Assembly (NCBI RefSeq): GCF_027912535.1 | Contig: NZ_CP115465.1 | Location: 1,096,001 to 1,160,000 of the forward strand | Length of the DNA: 64,000 bases | From: Brevundimonas sp. NIBR11 | Lineage (GTDB): Bacteria; Pseudomonadota; Alphaproteobacteria; Caulobacterales; Caulobacteraceae | Direction: 5' to 3' | Part shown: positions 18,383 through 27,512 of the stretch, piece after piece | Position numbering within the stretch: position 1 is the stretch's first letter | Layout: every line of letters starts with the position of its first letter | Program-made: the position numbers and the translations under genes | The notes under the pieces: model-generated | Told to the model about the DNA's origin: nothing | Seen by the model: the letters and a program-made list of their open reading frames with translations, nothing else | Database searches by the model: none

Positions 18383-18411
18383 TTTACTGCTTTGAGGGGA
18401 GCCGCTATAGC
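18383..18411 (+). promoter_or_regulatory. Candidate internal promoter for rplO-secY-adk
   Basis: TTTACT (18383-18388) and TATAGC (18406-18411) are 17 bases apart, about 100 bases before rplO. Each box matches four of six consensus positions. A GAGTC site lies just upstream (18376-18380). Confidence 0.35.
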
Positions 18412-18518
18412 GCGCGACCTTGAAGTTCCGGGTTCGGCCGATTTCGCCGCGCCCACACATCGAAAACACGCCGAGTCCGCTGCTGCAGTGGGCGCTAGCA
18501 CCCGAAAGGATCAGGCAC

Positions 18519-19112
18519 ATGAAACTGAACGAAATTCGCGACAACGAAGGCGCCCACAAGAAGCGCATGCGCGTCGGCCGCGGTCCGGGGTCGGGCAAGG
18601 GCAAGACCGCCGGTCGCGGCGTCAAGGGTCAGAAGTCGCGTTCGGGCGTCGCCATCGGCGGCTTCGAAGGCGGCCAGATGCCGCTGTACATGCGCATGCC
18701 GAAGCGCGGCTTCAATAACCCGAACGCGCTGAAGCTGGCCGAAGTGAACCTGTGGCGCCTGCAGGACGCCATCGACGCCGGCAAGCTGGACATCAAGGGC
18801 GAGATCAAGGGTGAAGCCCTGGTCGCCGCCGGCGTGATCCGCCGCGTCAAGGACGGCGTCCGTCTGCTGGGCACCGGCGAACTGAAGTCCAAGTTGAATC
18901 TCGTCGTCTGGTCGGCCACGGCCGGCGCCAAGAAGGCGATCGAGGCTGCCGGCGGCTCTGTCGTCGAACAGCGCATCGAAGCCGAAGCCAAGGCCGCTGC
19001 CCGCGTCGAGAAGCGCAACGCCGCCAAGGGCAAGGTTCCGGCTCCGAAGGCTCCCCGTGGCGACGCCAACAAGATCTCGGCTCGCACGACGCGTACGGCC
19101 GCTAAGGCCTAA
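18519..19112 (+). CDS. rplO: 50S ribosomal protein L15
   Basis: The 197-residue protein starts [22 protein letters not shown] with the glycine-rich RNA-binding region ([20 protein letters not shown]) of L15. It exceeds the E. coli protein by about 50 residues through a Lys/Ala-rich basic tail ([21 protein letters not shown]). The start at 18519 is fixed by the conserved N-terminus; the frame is open upstream but not L15-like. A GGGCGG/CCGCCC hairpin (19130-19154) separates it from secY. Confidence 0.96.
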   Translation: MKLNEIRDNEGAHKKRMRVGRGPGSGKGKTAGRGVKGQKSRSGVAIGGFEGGQMPLYMRMPKRGFNNPNALKLAEVNLWRLQDAIDAGKLDIKGEIKGEALVAAGVIRRVKDGVRLLGTGELKSKLNLVVWSATAGAKKAIEAAGGSVVEQRIEAEAKAAARVEKRNAAKGKVPAPKAPRGDANKISARTTRTAAKA

Positions 19113-19231
19113 ATCCAATAAAGCTCGAGGGGCGGTCTCGCTAAGGGGCCGCCCTTCGCCTATCTGGACGAAGGCGTCGGATTCGAAGACCGGATCGGGC
19201 GCCGCGTACTGACAAGTCGGGGTAACGACAT

Positions 19232-20611
19232 ATGGCTTCGGCCGCCGAACAACTTGCCGCCAATATGAACATGGGTTCGTTCGCGAAGGCGACCGAACTC
19301 CACAAGCGTTTGCTGTTCACGCTTGGCGCGCTTCTCGTCTACCGCATCGGCACCTACGTGCCGATCCCGGGAATCAACTCCGCCGCCTTCCTGCAGTTTT
19401 TCCAGGATCCGGACGGACAACGCGGCGTCCTGGACATGTTCAACATGTTCTCGGGCGGCGCCGTGGAGCGGATGGCCGTCTTCGCGCTGAACGTGACGCC
19501 CTACATCTCCGCGTCCATCATCGTGCAGCTGATGGGCAGCGTGTACCCCCCGTGGGAGAAGCTGAAGAAGGAAGGCGGCGAGAGCGGCCGCAAGCAGCTG
19601 AACCAATACACCCGTTATCTGACGGTGTTCCTGGCTCTGGCGCAGTCCTTCGGCATCGCCGCGGGCCTCAACGCCCAGCCAGGCCTGATCGACGAGCCCG
19701 GCGTCTTCTTCATCGCCACCACGGTCGTCTCCCTGACGGGCGGCACCATGTTCCTGATGTGGCTGGGCGAGCAGGTGACGGCTCGCGGCGTCGGCAACGG
19801 CATCTCGCTGATCATCTTCGCCGGTATCGTCGCGGTCCTGCCGGGCACGATTGCGCGGATGCTCGGTCTGGCCCAGCAGGGTCAGATCTCGGCCTTCGTC
19901 CTTCTGTTCATCGCCGTCCTGGCGGTCGCCACCATCATCTTCATCGTCTTCATGGAACGGGCCCAGCGTCGTCTGCTGATCCAGTACCCGAAACGCCAGG
20001 AAGGCAACCGGATGGCCGGCGGGGAACGTTCGTTCCTGCCGCTCAAGGTGAACACCGCCGGTGTCATCCCGCCGATCTTCGCCTCGAGCCTGCTGCTTCT
20101 GCCGACCACGGTCGCTCAGATGACGGCGACGGCCGACCTGCCGTCGTGGATGAGCTGGCTGCCGCTCGTGACCGCCCAACTGACCCATGGCCAGCCGCTG
20201 TTCATGGCGCTCTACGCCGGTCTGATCATCTTCTTCTGCTTCTTCTACACCTCGATCACCTTCAACCCTGAAGACACGGCCGAGAACCTGAGGAAGTACG
20301 GCGGCTTCCTGCCGGGCATTCGTCCGGGCAAGCGGACGGCGGAATATTTGGACTACGTCCTGACTCGTCTGACCGTGATCGGCGCCGCCTATATCACGGC
20401 CGTCTGCCTTCTGCCGGAGCTGCTCGTCGCGAACATGGGCAACAGCCTGTATTTTGGGGGCACCTCGATCCTGATCGTCGTGTCGGTGACGATGGACACC
20501 GTGGCGCAGATCCAGTCGCAGCTGCTGGCTCACCAATACGAAGGCCTGATCAAGAAGGCTCGTCTGCGGGGCCGTGGCGGTCGCGGCGCGCCCGCGCCGG
20601 TCCGTCGCTAG
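19232..20611 (+). CDS. secY: Protein translocase subunit SecY
   Basis: The 459-residue protein is the channel of the SecYEG translocon in the inner membrane, with ten hydrophobic helices. Conserved features include GTYVPIPGIN in the first periplasmic region, the MFSGGA plug area, GNGISLIIFAGIV, and the cytoplasmic loop FNPEDTAENLRKYGGFLPGIRPGK needed for SecA and ribosome binding. It is preceded by a 119-base gap and followed 28 bases later by adk. The basic tail (RLRGRGGRGAPAPVRR) is typical of alphaproteobacteria. Confidence 0.97.
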   Translation: MASAAEQLAANMNMGSFAKATELHKRLLFTLGALLVYRIGTYVPIPGINSAAFLQFFQDPDGQRGVLDMFNMFSGGAVERMAVFALNVTPYISASIIVQLMGSVYPPWEKLKKEGGESGRKQLNQYTRYLTVFLALAQSFGIAAGLNAQPGLIDEPGVFFIATTVVSLTGGTMFLMWLGEQVTARGVGNGISLIIFAGIVAVLPGTIARMLGLAQQGQISAFVLLFIAVLAVATIIFIVFMERAQRRLLIQYPKRQEGNRMAGGERSFLPLKVNTAGVIPPIFASSLLLLPTTVAQMTATADLPSWMSWLPLVTAQLTHGQPLFMALYAGLIIFFCFFYTSITFNPEDTAENLRKYGGFLPGIRPGKRTAEYLDYVLTRLTVIGAAYITAVCLLPELLVANMGNSLYFGGTSILIVVSVTMDTVAQIQSQLLAHQYEGLIKKARLRGRGGRGAPAPVRR

Positions 20612-20639
20612 AACCAAGAAAGCCGGGAGGGGCCTGAGC

Positions 20640-21206
20640 ATGAATCTGATCCTGTTCGGGCCCCCCGCGGCCGGTAAGGGGACCCAGGCCAAGCGGCTGG
20701 TCGAGCAGCGCGGCATGGTCCAGCTGTCGACCGGCGACATGCTGCGCGAGGCCATCGCCTCGGGCTCCGAGCTGGGTCAGCAGTGCCAGGCCATCATGTC
20801 GGCCGGCGGGCTGATCGCCGACGACATCGTCATCGCCCTGATCGAGGCCCGTCTCAAAGAGGCCGAGGACGCCGGCGGCGCCATCTTTGACGGCTTCCCG
20901 CGCACCCTGGGTCAGGCTGAGGCGCTGGACGCCATGCTGGCCAAGCTCGGCAAGAAGATCGACCACGTCGTCCGCCTGAAGGTCGACGACACCCAGCTTC
21001 TGGAGCGTGTCGCCAAACGCTACGCCGACCAGGGGCGTCCGGACGACAATCCGGAAAGCTTCAAGGTCCGGCTGGACGCCTATAACCGGAACACCGCGCC
21101 GCTCCTGCCGTACTATGGCGACAAGGGTCTGCTGACGGAGGTGGATGGCATGGGCTCGATCGAGACCGTGGCCGCCGCCATCGACACCGCTCTGGACGCC
21201 GGCTGA
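20640..21206 (+). CDS. adk: Adenylate kinase (short form)
   Basis: Adenylate kinase interconverts ATP + AMP and 2 ADP. The 188-residue enzyme has the P-loop GPPAAGKGTQAKRL, the AMP-binding STGDMLREAI, and DGFPRTLGQAEAL with its catalytic Arg. At the LID position only a short VAKRYADQGRPDDNPESF loop is present, so this is the short-lid form and not the 214-residue E. coli form. The ATG at 20640 is chosen because it begins MNLILFGPP and follows GGGAGGGG. No terminator separates it from the TonB-like gene, 42 bases on. Confidence 0.96.
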   Translation: MNLILFGPPAAGKGTQAKRLVEQRGMVQLSTGDMLREAIASGSELGQQCQAIMSAGGLIADDIVIALIEARLKEAEDAGGAIFDGFPRTLGQAEALDAMLAKLGKKIDHVVRLKVDDTQLLERVAKRYADQGRPDDNPESFKVRLDAYNRNTAPLLPYYGDKGLLTEVDGMGSIETVAAAIDTALDAG

Positions 21207-21248
21207 ACCAAACCTGAGCCTTCGCCGTTGCCGTGCGTTCAGGCGGCC

Positions 21249-21998
21249 ATGGTAGAAGCGGGCGTGGATCATCCTCTGACATCGCGGCGCGCGCGCCGGC
21301 TGGGTCGCGTCGGCGTCATCGTCGGGGTCGCGGCCGTGCATGCGGCGGTGTTCGCAGCCATCGGTCTGCAACGCGCCGAGGTCATCGATGTCCCGATGCT
21401 CCAACCGATCCAGGCCGAGCTGTTCCGTCCCTTCACGCCACCTCCGCCGCCTCCGCCGCCTGAACGTCCGGCCGTGGTCGAGCCCGGAGGGGGCGCCCCC
21501 GCCGCGCCGTCCCGGGTGCACGTCACCCCGACGCCGCCGGAGCGTCCGCCCGAGCTCCCCGTCGCCCCGCCGAAGCCCGCGCCCGTTCAGAGCGTCGTCA
21601 TCGGCGCCTCGCCCACCGCCACCCTCAACAGCGGGCTCGGCCAGGGCGGGGAAGGGACAGGAACCGGCTCGGGCGTCGGAGAGGGCGACGGTCCAGGCTC
21701 GGGCTCGGGCCCGCTGATCCTCCGCGGCGCCTCCAGCAATGAGATTCTCGCCTTCGTGCCGCCCGAGGCGCGCCGCCAGCGTCGGGCCGGGCGGGCGGCG
21801 ATCAACTGCGTCATCCGCGCCGACACCCGTCTGGACCAGTGCCAGGTGGTGAACGAGAGCCCGTCCGGCTTCGGGTTCGGCGAGGCCGGCGTTCGCGTCG
21901 CCGAGACCCATTTCCGCTTCCGCCCGCCGACCACGGCTTCAGGGCGAGCCGTCGAGGATTTCCGCGTCACGGTCACGGTCAATTTCGGGCGGCAGTAG
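21249..21998 (+). CDS. TonB-like energy-transducer family protein
   Basis: The 249-residue protein has the TonB layout: a short cytoplasmic start, one membrane helix (residues about 18-40, VGVIVGVAAVHAAVFAAIG), a proline-rich spacer (FTPPPPPPPPERP), a Gly/Ser-rich linker, and a C-terminal domain of about 80 residues with the TonB-like pattern AAINCVIRADTRLDQCQVVNESP. TonB proteins pass proton-motive-force energy to outer-membrane receptors. No exbB/exbD or receptor is nearby, so it may be a specialised paralogue. The two cysteines in the terminal domain could pair. Confidence 0.75.
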   Translation: MVEAGVDHPLTSRRARRLGRVGVIVGVAAVHAAVFAAIGLQRAEVIDVPMLQPIQAELFRPFTPPPPPPPPERPAVVEPGGGAPAAPSRVHVTPTPPERPPELPVAPPKPAPVQSVVIGASPTATLNSGLGQGGEGTGTGSGVGEGDGPGSGSGPLILRGASSNEILAFVPPEARRQRRAGRAAINCVIRADTRLDQCQVVNESPSGFGFGEAGVRVAETHFRFRPPTTASGRAVEDFRVTVTVNFGRQ

Positions 21999-22061
21999 CC
22001 TCGATTTGACAGCCGCCCGGCAATCACTCCCAACTGCGCCCCAACTTGCGGTGGGGCGTCC

Positions 22062-24533
22062 ATGACTTTCAGGTTCGACGGAACGGCGACGGCGATCGCC
22101 CTGGCTCTGGCGATGAGCGTCGCGATCCCGGCGATCGCGACGGCGCAGACGACGCCCGCCACCTATGCCCAGTCCATTGATGGCCTGACGCGCCAGGACG
22201 GGCTCTTGACTCTTTTCACGGACGCCGCATCCGGCAAGGTCCTGCTGCAGCTTCCCGCTCCGGCCGCTGACGGCACGCTGGCTCGCGTCATCCACCACAC
22301 GGCGCTCCGCACCGGTGTCGGGTCGGCGATGACAGGGCTGGACCGCGCCCAGATCGGGCCGACCAATATCCTCGCCTTCCGTCGCATCGGCAAACGCGTG
22401 CTCGCCGAGTTCGAGAACCCCCGCTATCGGGCGCCGAACGGTACTACGGATGAACAGGCTGCGGCCCGCGACGCCTTCGTCGGCTCGACGGTCTGGGCCG
22501 GCGACGTCGTGGCCGCTGCGCCGGACGGTTCCGTGCTGGTGGACATCTCCAGTTTCATCACCCGCGACGCCCACGGCATCGTCCAGGCCCTGGCACAGAC
22601 GGGGCAGGGGACGCTGCGCCCCAACGCCGATCTGACCGTGGTGGACGCGTCCCAGGCCAAGGCCTTCCCCGACAACGTCGAATTCGAGGCCCGACTGACC
22701 TTCTCCGTCGATGGCCCCGGTCCGGTGCTACGCCAGATCGCGCCCGACGCCCGGCTGGCGACATTTACCGTCCATCACAGCTTTATCCGCTTGCCCGACG
22801 CCGGATACCAACCGCGCGCCTATGACCCGCGCACCGGCGCGCTGTCGACCGTCGTCACTGACTTTTCGGCGCCGCTGGACGCGCCCATCGTCAGCCGACT
22901 GGCCAACCGGTTCCGGCTGCTGAAGACTGATCCATCAGCCGCCCGTTCCACAGTGGTCGAGCCCATCGTCTTCTACGTTGACCGCGCGGCGCCCGAGCCG
23001 ATCCGCTCGGCCCTAATCGAGGGCGCCCAGTGGTGGGCCCAGGCGTTTGACGCGGCCGGTTACATCGACGCATTCCGCGTCGAGGTCCTGCCCGAGGGCG
23101 TCGATCCGCTGGACGCCCGTTATAACGTCATCAACTGGGTCAACCGCGCGACCCGCAGCTGGTCGTATGGTCAAAGCGTCGTAGATCCCCGCACCGGCGA
23201 GATCGTCAAGGGTAGCGTCCTGCTCGGCTCTCTGCGTATGCGTCAGGACATGCTGATCTTCGAGGGTCTGGTCGGCGCCGATCAGACGGGGCAGGGCGGT
23301 CCCAACGATCCGCAGGTCATCGCACTGGCCCGCATTCGTCAGTTGTCGGCGCACGAGGTCGGCCATGCCATCGGCCTGCTTCACAACTTCGCCGCGTCGA
23401 CCCAGGACCGCGCCTCGGTGATGGATTACCCGGTGCCGCAGATCGCCGTGAACGGAGACCGTCTGGATTTCTCGGACGCCTATGCCGTCGGCATGGGCGA
23501 GTGGGACCGGTTCGCCATCGATTGGCTCTATGCCGACGTCTCTCAGGCCGAGCTGAATCGGCGAGCGACCGAGGGCGCGGCCCGACTGCGCTTCACGTCC
23601 GATGGCGACGCCCGCGTCGGCGGCGACGCCCAGCCCTGGGGCAGTCTGTGGGACAACGGCTCGGACCCGGTCGCGGAGCTGACCCACCTGATGCAGGTCC
23701 GCCGCGTGGCGTTGGATCATTTCGGCCTGGGCAACCTGCCCGCCGGCTCCGCCGTCAACGACCTGCGTCGGCGCCTCGTGCCGATCTATCTCTACCATCG
23801 CTACCAGGTGGATGCGGTCGCCAAGCTCGTCGGCGGCATCGACTACGGCTACCCGGTCGTGGGCGACGGCCGCGAGGCGTCGACGCCGATTCCGGCCGCG
23901 ACCCAACGCGCGGCCCTGGCCGTCCTGATGACGACCCTGGATCCCGCCGCGCTCGATCTGCCCGAGCCGCTTCTGGCCCTGCTCGACGCCCAGCAGTCGG
24001 GCGACAGCGACCCCCAGCACGACATTGAGGTCTTCGCCACCCGGCAGGGCCAGATCTTTGACCCCGGCAGCGCCGTCGAGGCCGCCGCGGACACGACCTT
24101 GACCGCCCTGTTCGCCCCCCGCCGGGTCGAACGTCTCGCCGACGCCGAACGTCGCGACCCCGGCGCCCTGGGTCTCGCCGAGACCATCGACAACGTCATC
24201 GCCACCGCCTTCAGACCCGCCGACGGCCGCCTCGCCGAACCCGCGCGCCGGGTTCAGGCTCGAACCGTCCTGACGCTGGCCGGGTTGACGCGGTCGTCCG
24301 CCGTTTCTGGAACCACGGCCGCCGTGGTCAGCGATCGGCTGGAGGCGCTGGCGAGGCGGCTGGCCACGTCGCGCGCCGACGATCGGGTCCAGCGCGCTCA
24401 TGACCACTGGCTGGCCGCCCTGATCACCGACCGCGAGCGGATGGACCAGCTACTGGACGCCAACCGCATCGAAACCCCGACCCCGCCGGGCAGTCCGATC
24501 GGGGCGGAGAGCTGCTGGCACTGCGGAACCTGA
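22062..24533 (+). CDS. Large secreted zinc metalloprotease (DUF4953/DUF5117-type metzincin)
   Basis: The 823-residue protein starts with a signal peptide (cleavage near AIATAQ). The zinc site is HEVGHAIGLLHNF, with H431, E432, H435 and H441 forming the metzincin HExxHxxGxxH motif. A downstream VMDY gives a plausible Met-turn. N-terminal segments match the DUF5117-like region of this family. It should act in the periplasm or outside the cell; the substrate is unknown. It is preceded by a 63-base gap after the TonB-like gene and ends just before the rpsM promoter, so these two envelope genes interrupt the spc-alpha cluster. Confidence 0.8.
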   Translation: MTFRFDGTATAIALALAMSVAIPAIATAQTTPATYAQSIDGLTRQDGLLTLFTDAASGKVLLQLPAPAADGTLARVIHHTALRTGVGSAMTGLDRAQIGPTNILAFRRIGKRVLAEFENPRYRAPNGTTDEQAAARDAFVGSTVWAGDVVAAAPDGSVLVDISSFITRDAHGIVQALAQTGQGTLRPNADLTVVDASQAKAFPDNVEFEARLTFSVDGPGPVLRQIAPDARLATFTVHHSFIRLPDAGYQPRAYDPRTGALSTVVTDFSAPLDAPIVSRLANRFRLLKTDPSAARSTVVEPIVFYVDRAAPEPIRSALIEGAQWWAQAFDAAGYIDAFRVEVLPEGVDPLDARYNVINWVNRATRSWSYGQSVVDPRTGEIVKGSVLLGSLRMRQDMLIFEGLVGADQTGQGGPNDPQVIALARIRQLSAHEVGHAIGLLHNFAASTQDRASVMDYPVPQIAVNGDRLDFSDAYAVGMGEWDRFAIDWLYADVSQAELNRRATEGAARLRFTSDGDARVGGDAQPWGSLWDNGSDPVAELTHLMQVRRVALDHFGLGNLPAGSAVNDLRRRLVPIYLYHRYQVDAVAKLVGGIDYGYPVVGDGREASTPIPAATQRAALAVLMTTLDPAALDLPEPLLALLDAQQSGDSDPQHDIEVFATRQGQIFDPGSAVEAAADTTLTALFAPRRVERLADAERRDPGALGLAETIDNVIATAFRPADGRLAEPARRVQARTVLTLAGLTRSSAVSGTTAAVVSDRLEALARRLATSRADDRVQRAHDHWLAALITDRERMDQLLDANRIETPTPPGSPIGAESCWHCGT

Positions 24534-24542
24534 CCGCGCCGG

Positions 24543-24570
24543 TTGACGGAAACTGAATCACCTGTATAAG
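24543..24570 (+). promoter_or_regulatory. Strong promoter of the rpsM-rpsK-rpoA-rplQ operon, with a GANTC site in the spacer
   Basis: TTGACG (24543-24548) and TATAAG (24565-24570) are 16 bases apart and match consensus closely. GAATC (24555-24559) begins at spacer position 7, the same offset as in the S10 promoter. Confidence 0.75.
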
Positions 24571-24594
24571 GCCCGCTTCCGCGAAAGACGCGCA

Positions 24595-24623
24595 CGCTCC
24601 TGGTCTGTTGACCGGAGCGTTTT
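24595..24623 (+). terminator. Attenuator-like intrinsic terminator in the rpsM leader
   Basis: CGCTCC-T-GGTC (24595-24605) pairs with GACCGGAGCG (24610-24619) around a TGTT loop and is followed by TTTT. It lies downstream of the rpsM promoter and 33 bases before the rpsM start, so operon transcripts must read through it. Confidence 0.6.
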
Positions 24624-24655
24624 ATGCGTCTGTCAACGCGCATCTGGAGAGCTTC

Positions 24656-25024
24656 GTGGCCCGTATCGCTGGCGTCAACATTCCGACCAACAAGCGCGTT
24701 GAAATCGCGCTTCAGTACATTCACGGCATCGGCCCTGCGTCGGCCAAGGAAATCACCGAGAAGGTCGGCATCGAGCCGGCTCGCCGCGTGAACCAGCTGA
24801 CGGACGCCGAAGTCCTGCAGATCCGCGAGACGATCGACCGCGACCACACCGTCGAGGGCGACCTGCGCCGCGAGACGTCGATGAACATCAAGCGTCTTAT
24901 GGACCTCGCCTGCTACCGCGGCCTGCGTCATCGCAAGGGCCTGCCGGTCCGCGGCCAGCGCACCCACACGAACGCCCGCACCCGCAAGGGTCCCGCCAAG
25001 CCGATCGCCGGCAAGAAGAAGTAA
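24656..25024 (+). CDS. rpsM: 30S ribosomal protein S13
   Basis: The 122-residue protein starts with GTG at 24656 ([26 protein letters not shown]). GGAGAG at 24646-24651 supports this start; an in-frame ATG at 24608 lies inside the leader hairpin and would add unrelated residues. The conserved [25 protein letters not shown]-terminus contacts tRNA in the 30S head. It is the first gene of the alpha operon and is followed 12 bases later by rpsK. rpsD, present in the E. coli alpha operon, is absent here. Confidence 0.97.
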   Translation: MARIAGVNIPTNKRVEIALQYIHGIGPASAKEITEKVGIEPARRVNQLTDAEVLQIRETIDRDHTVEGDLRRETSMNIKRLMDLACYRGLRHRKGLPVRGQRTHTNARTRKGPAKPIAGKKK

Positions 25025-25036
25025 GAGAGCGAACTG

Positions 25037-25426
25037 ATGGCCAAGGAACCGGGTCGCGTAAAGAAGCGCGAGCGCAAGAACATCACCTCGGGCGTCGCCC
25101 ACGTGAATGCTTCGTTCAACAACACGATGGTGACCATCACCGACGCTCAAGGGAACGCGATTTCCTGGTCGTCGGCCGGTCACATGGGCTTCAAGGGTTC
25201 GCGCAAGTCGACCCCGTACGCCGCCCAGATGGCTGCCGAAGACGCCGGGAAGAAGGCCCAGGAACACGGCGTCAAGACGCTGGAAGTCAATGTCTCCGGT
25301 CCGGGTTCCGGCCGTGAGTCGGCCCTGCGCGCCCTGCAGTCGGTCGGCCTGACCATCACGACCATCCGCGACGTCACCCCGATGCCGCACAACGGTTGCC
25401 GTCCGCCCAAGCGTCGCCGCGTCTAA
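25037..25426 (+). CDS. rpsK: 30S ribosomal protein S11
   Basis: The 129-residue protein has the S11 signatures [22 protein letters not shown] and the conserved C-terminal [18 protein letters not shown]. The Asn-Gly in PHNGCRP is the position that forms isoaspartate in other bacteria. S11 lies in the platform beside the E site. A gap of 89 bases without obvious signals precedes rpoA. Confidence 0.97.
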   Translation: MAKEPGRVKKRERKNITSGVAHVNASFNNTMVTITDAQGNAISWSSAGHMGFKGSRKSTPYAAQMAAEDAGKKAQEHGVKTLEVNVSGPGSGRESALRALQSVGLTITTIRDVTPMPHNGCRPPKRRRV

Positions 25427-25515
25427 GCCACGCCTACGCCTCCCCATCTCACGCCGGTCCTGTACGCACCTGACGAGGTCGCGAGGGACCGGCGAACTCC
25501 ATTCGAGGGACACCC

Positions 25516-26535
25516 ATGATCGAACGAAACTGGCAAGAACTGATTCGTCCCGAGAAGCCGCAGATCGAACTCGGTTCTGACGCCCAGCGCAAAGCGCGGC
25601 TGGTCGCCGAGCCCCTCGAGCGTGGTTTCGGCGTGACGCTCGGCAACGCCCTGCGCCGCGTCCTCCTGTCGTCGCTGCAAGGCGCGGCCGTCACCGCCAT
25701 CCAGATCGATGGCGTCGTGCACGAATTCTCGTCGCTGGAAGGCGTGCGGGAGGACGTCGTCGACATCGTGCTGAACATCAAGCAGCTGGCCCTGCGCATG
25801 CACGCCGAAGGCCCCAAGCGCATGACGCTGAAGGCCACCGGCCCCGGCCCGGTCACCGCCGGCCAGATCGACGTCCCGTCGGACATCGAGGTGCTGAACC
25901 CGAACCACGTCATCTGCACCCTGGATGACGGCGCTTCGATCCGCATGGAACTGACCGTTCAGAACGGCAAGGGCTATGTCGCCTCGGAGTTCAATCGTCC
26001 GGAAGACGCCCCGATCGGCCTAATCGCCGTCGACGCCCTGTATTCGCCGGTCAAGCGCGTCGCTTATCGCGTCGAGCCGACCCGCCAGGGTCAGTCGCTG
26101 GACTACGACAAGCTGGTTCTGGAAGTCGAAACCAACGGAGCCGTCTCGCCGGTTGACGCGGTGGCCTACGCCTCGCGCATCCTGCAAGACCAGCTTCAGA
26201 TCTTCATCACGTTCGACGAACCGAAGAAGGCTGTCGAAGCCACGGATGGCAAGCCCGACCTGCCGTTCAACCCGGCTCTGCTGAAGAAGGTCGACGAGCT
26301 GGAACTGTCGGTCCGTTCGGCCAACTGCCTGAAGAACGACAACATCGTCTACATCGGCGATCTCATCCAGAAGACCGAAGGCGAGATGCTCCGCACCCCG
26401 AACTTCGGCCGCAAGTCGCTGAACGAGATCAAGGAAGTGCTGACCTCCATGGGTCTGTCGCTCGGCATGGACGTGCCGAACTGGCCCCCGGAAAACATCG
26501 AAGACCTGGCCAAAAAGTTCGACGACCAGATCTAG
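25516..26535 (+). CDS. rpoA: RNA polymerase subunit alpha
   Basis: The 339-residue protein has both domains: an N-terminal dimerisation domain with [21 protein letters not shown], and a C-terminal domain from about residue 250 with the [15 protein letters not shown] helix pair that binds UP elements and activators. The [14 protein letters not shown] motif is intact. Its place between rpsK and rplQ is the universal alpha-operon order. Confidence 0.98.
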   Translation: MIERNWQELIRPEKPQIELGSDAQRKARLVAEPLERGFGVTLGNALRRVLLSSLQGAAVTAIQIDGVVHEFSSLEGVREDVVDIVLNIKQLALRMHAEGPKRMTLKATGPGPVTAGQIDVPSDIEVLNPNHVICTLDDGASIRMELTVQNGKGYVASEFNRPEDAPIGLIAVDALYSPVKRVAYRVEPTRQGQSLDYDKLVLEVETNGAVSPVDAVAYASRILQDQLQIFITFDEPKKAVEATDGKPDLPFNPALLKKVDELELSVRSANCLKNDNIVYIGDLIQKTEGEMLRTPNFGRKSLNEIKEVLTSMGLSLGMDVPNWPPENIEDLAKKFDDQI

Positions 26536-26638
26536 TTTCAACCCTCCGCCCGGACCTCATCAGTCATCGGAGCGGTTAGAATGATAGCGGCTCAGGGTCC
26601 CCGTGAGGGAAACCGGAGCCGGAGTAGGAGAGACCCCG

Positions 26639-27058
26639 ATGCGCCACGGCGCCGCCTATCGCAAGCTCGGCCGCACGGCCAGCCACCGCACCGCCATGTT
26701 CGCCAACATGGCCGCGTCGCTGATCAAGCACGAGCAGATCACGACCACCCTGCCCAAGGCCAAGGAGCTTCGCCCCTTCGTCGAGAAGCTGGTGACCTTA
26801 GGCAAGAAGGGCGATCTGCACGCCCGTCGTCAGGCCATCAGCCACGTCCGTGACGTGACCCAGGTGGGCAAGCTGTTCGAAACGATCGGCCCGCGTTACG
26901 CCGAGCGCAACGGCGGCTATATCCGCATCATGAAGGCCGGCTATCGCCACGGCGACAACGCCCCGATGGCCGTGATCGAGTTCGTCGACCGCGACACCTC
27001 GGCCAAGGGCCAGGACTCGGGTCCGGTCTATGCGATCGAGGGTGACGACGAGGCGTAG
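26639..27058 (+). CDS. rplQ: 50S ribosomal protein L17
   Basis: The 139-residue protein begins [34 protein letters not shown], the L17 signature, and has a short acidic tail. L17 lies near the tunnel exit. ATG 26639 is chosen over an upstream in-frame start because the conserved N-terminus begins there, after AGGAGAG. It is the last gene of the cluster; the strong terminator at 27086 ends the message. Confidence 0.97.
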   Translation: MRHGAAYRKLGRTASHRTAMFANMAASLIKHEQITTTLPKAKELRPFVEKLVTLGKKGDLHARRQAISHVRDVTQVGKLFETIGPRYAERNGGYIRIMKAGYRHGDNAPMAVIEFVDRDTSAKGQDSGPVYAIEGDDEA

Positions 27059-27085
27059 GCTTCGGCGCACGACCATGTATCTGAA

Positions 27086-27115
27086 GGGCGACCCGGGCGA
27101 CCGGGTCGCCCTTTT
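27086..27115 (+). terminator. Intrinsic terminator of the alpha operon
   Basis: An 11-bp perfect stem GGGCGACCCGG (27086-27096) / CCGGGTCGCCC (27101-27111) with a GCGA loop is followed by TTTT. It lies 28 bases after rplQ. Confidence 0.92.
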
Positions 27116-27134
27116 GCTTGAGCGGAGGCCCGGC

Positions 27135-27512
27135 ATGACCGCCGACCTGGAGATCATCGGATCAAAGCGGATCGCGGTCTGCGCCCCTCAGGGCGCGCTT
27201 TTGGTCGCCGAGCGGGACGTCAATGACTTCATGTCGGAAGCGATGTCGCTGGAGGCCGACTGGCTGTTGCTGCCGGTCAGTCGCCTCGGGCCGGATTTCC
27301 TGCGTCTGCGCACACGTCTGGCCGGCGAGATGGCCCAGAAATGCTCGACCTATCGTATCGGTCTGGCCGTTGTCGGGGACATCTCGGAAGCGGTGGCCGC
27401 CAGCGACGCCCTGAGGGACTTCGTTCGCGAGAGCAATCGCGGTACGCAGGTCTGGTTCGCGGACGACGAAGCCGCATTCCGGAAACGTCTCGAGGATCAG
27501 GTCCCCGCATGA
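27135..27512 (+). CDS. DUF4180 domain protein
   Basis: The 125-residue protein matches the DUF4180 pattern, notably GDISEAVAASDALRDFVRESNRG near the C-terminus. The family has no known function. There is no signal peptide or membrane segment. Its last bases overlap the start of the GNAT gene (ATGA), and that gene overlaps the GST-like gene in the same way, so the three form a tight operon downstream of the ribosomal terminator. A role in stress or small-molecule handling is only a guess from the neighbours. Confidence 0.75.
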   Translation: MTADLEIIGSKRIAVCAPQGALLVAERDVNDFMSEAMSLEADWLLLPVSRLGPDFLRLRTRLAGEMAQKCSTYRIGLAVVGDISEAVAASDALRDFVRESNRGTQVWFADDEAAFRKRLEDQVPA

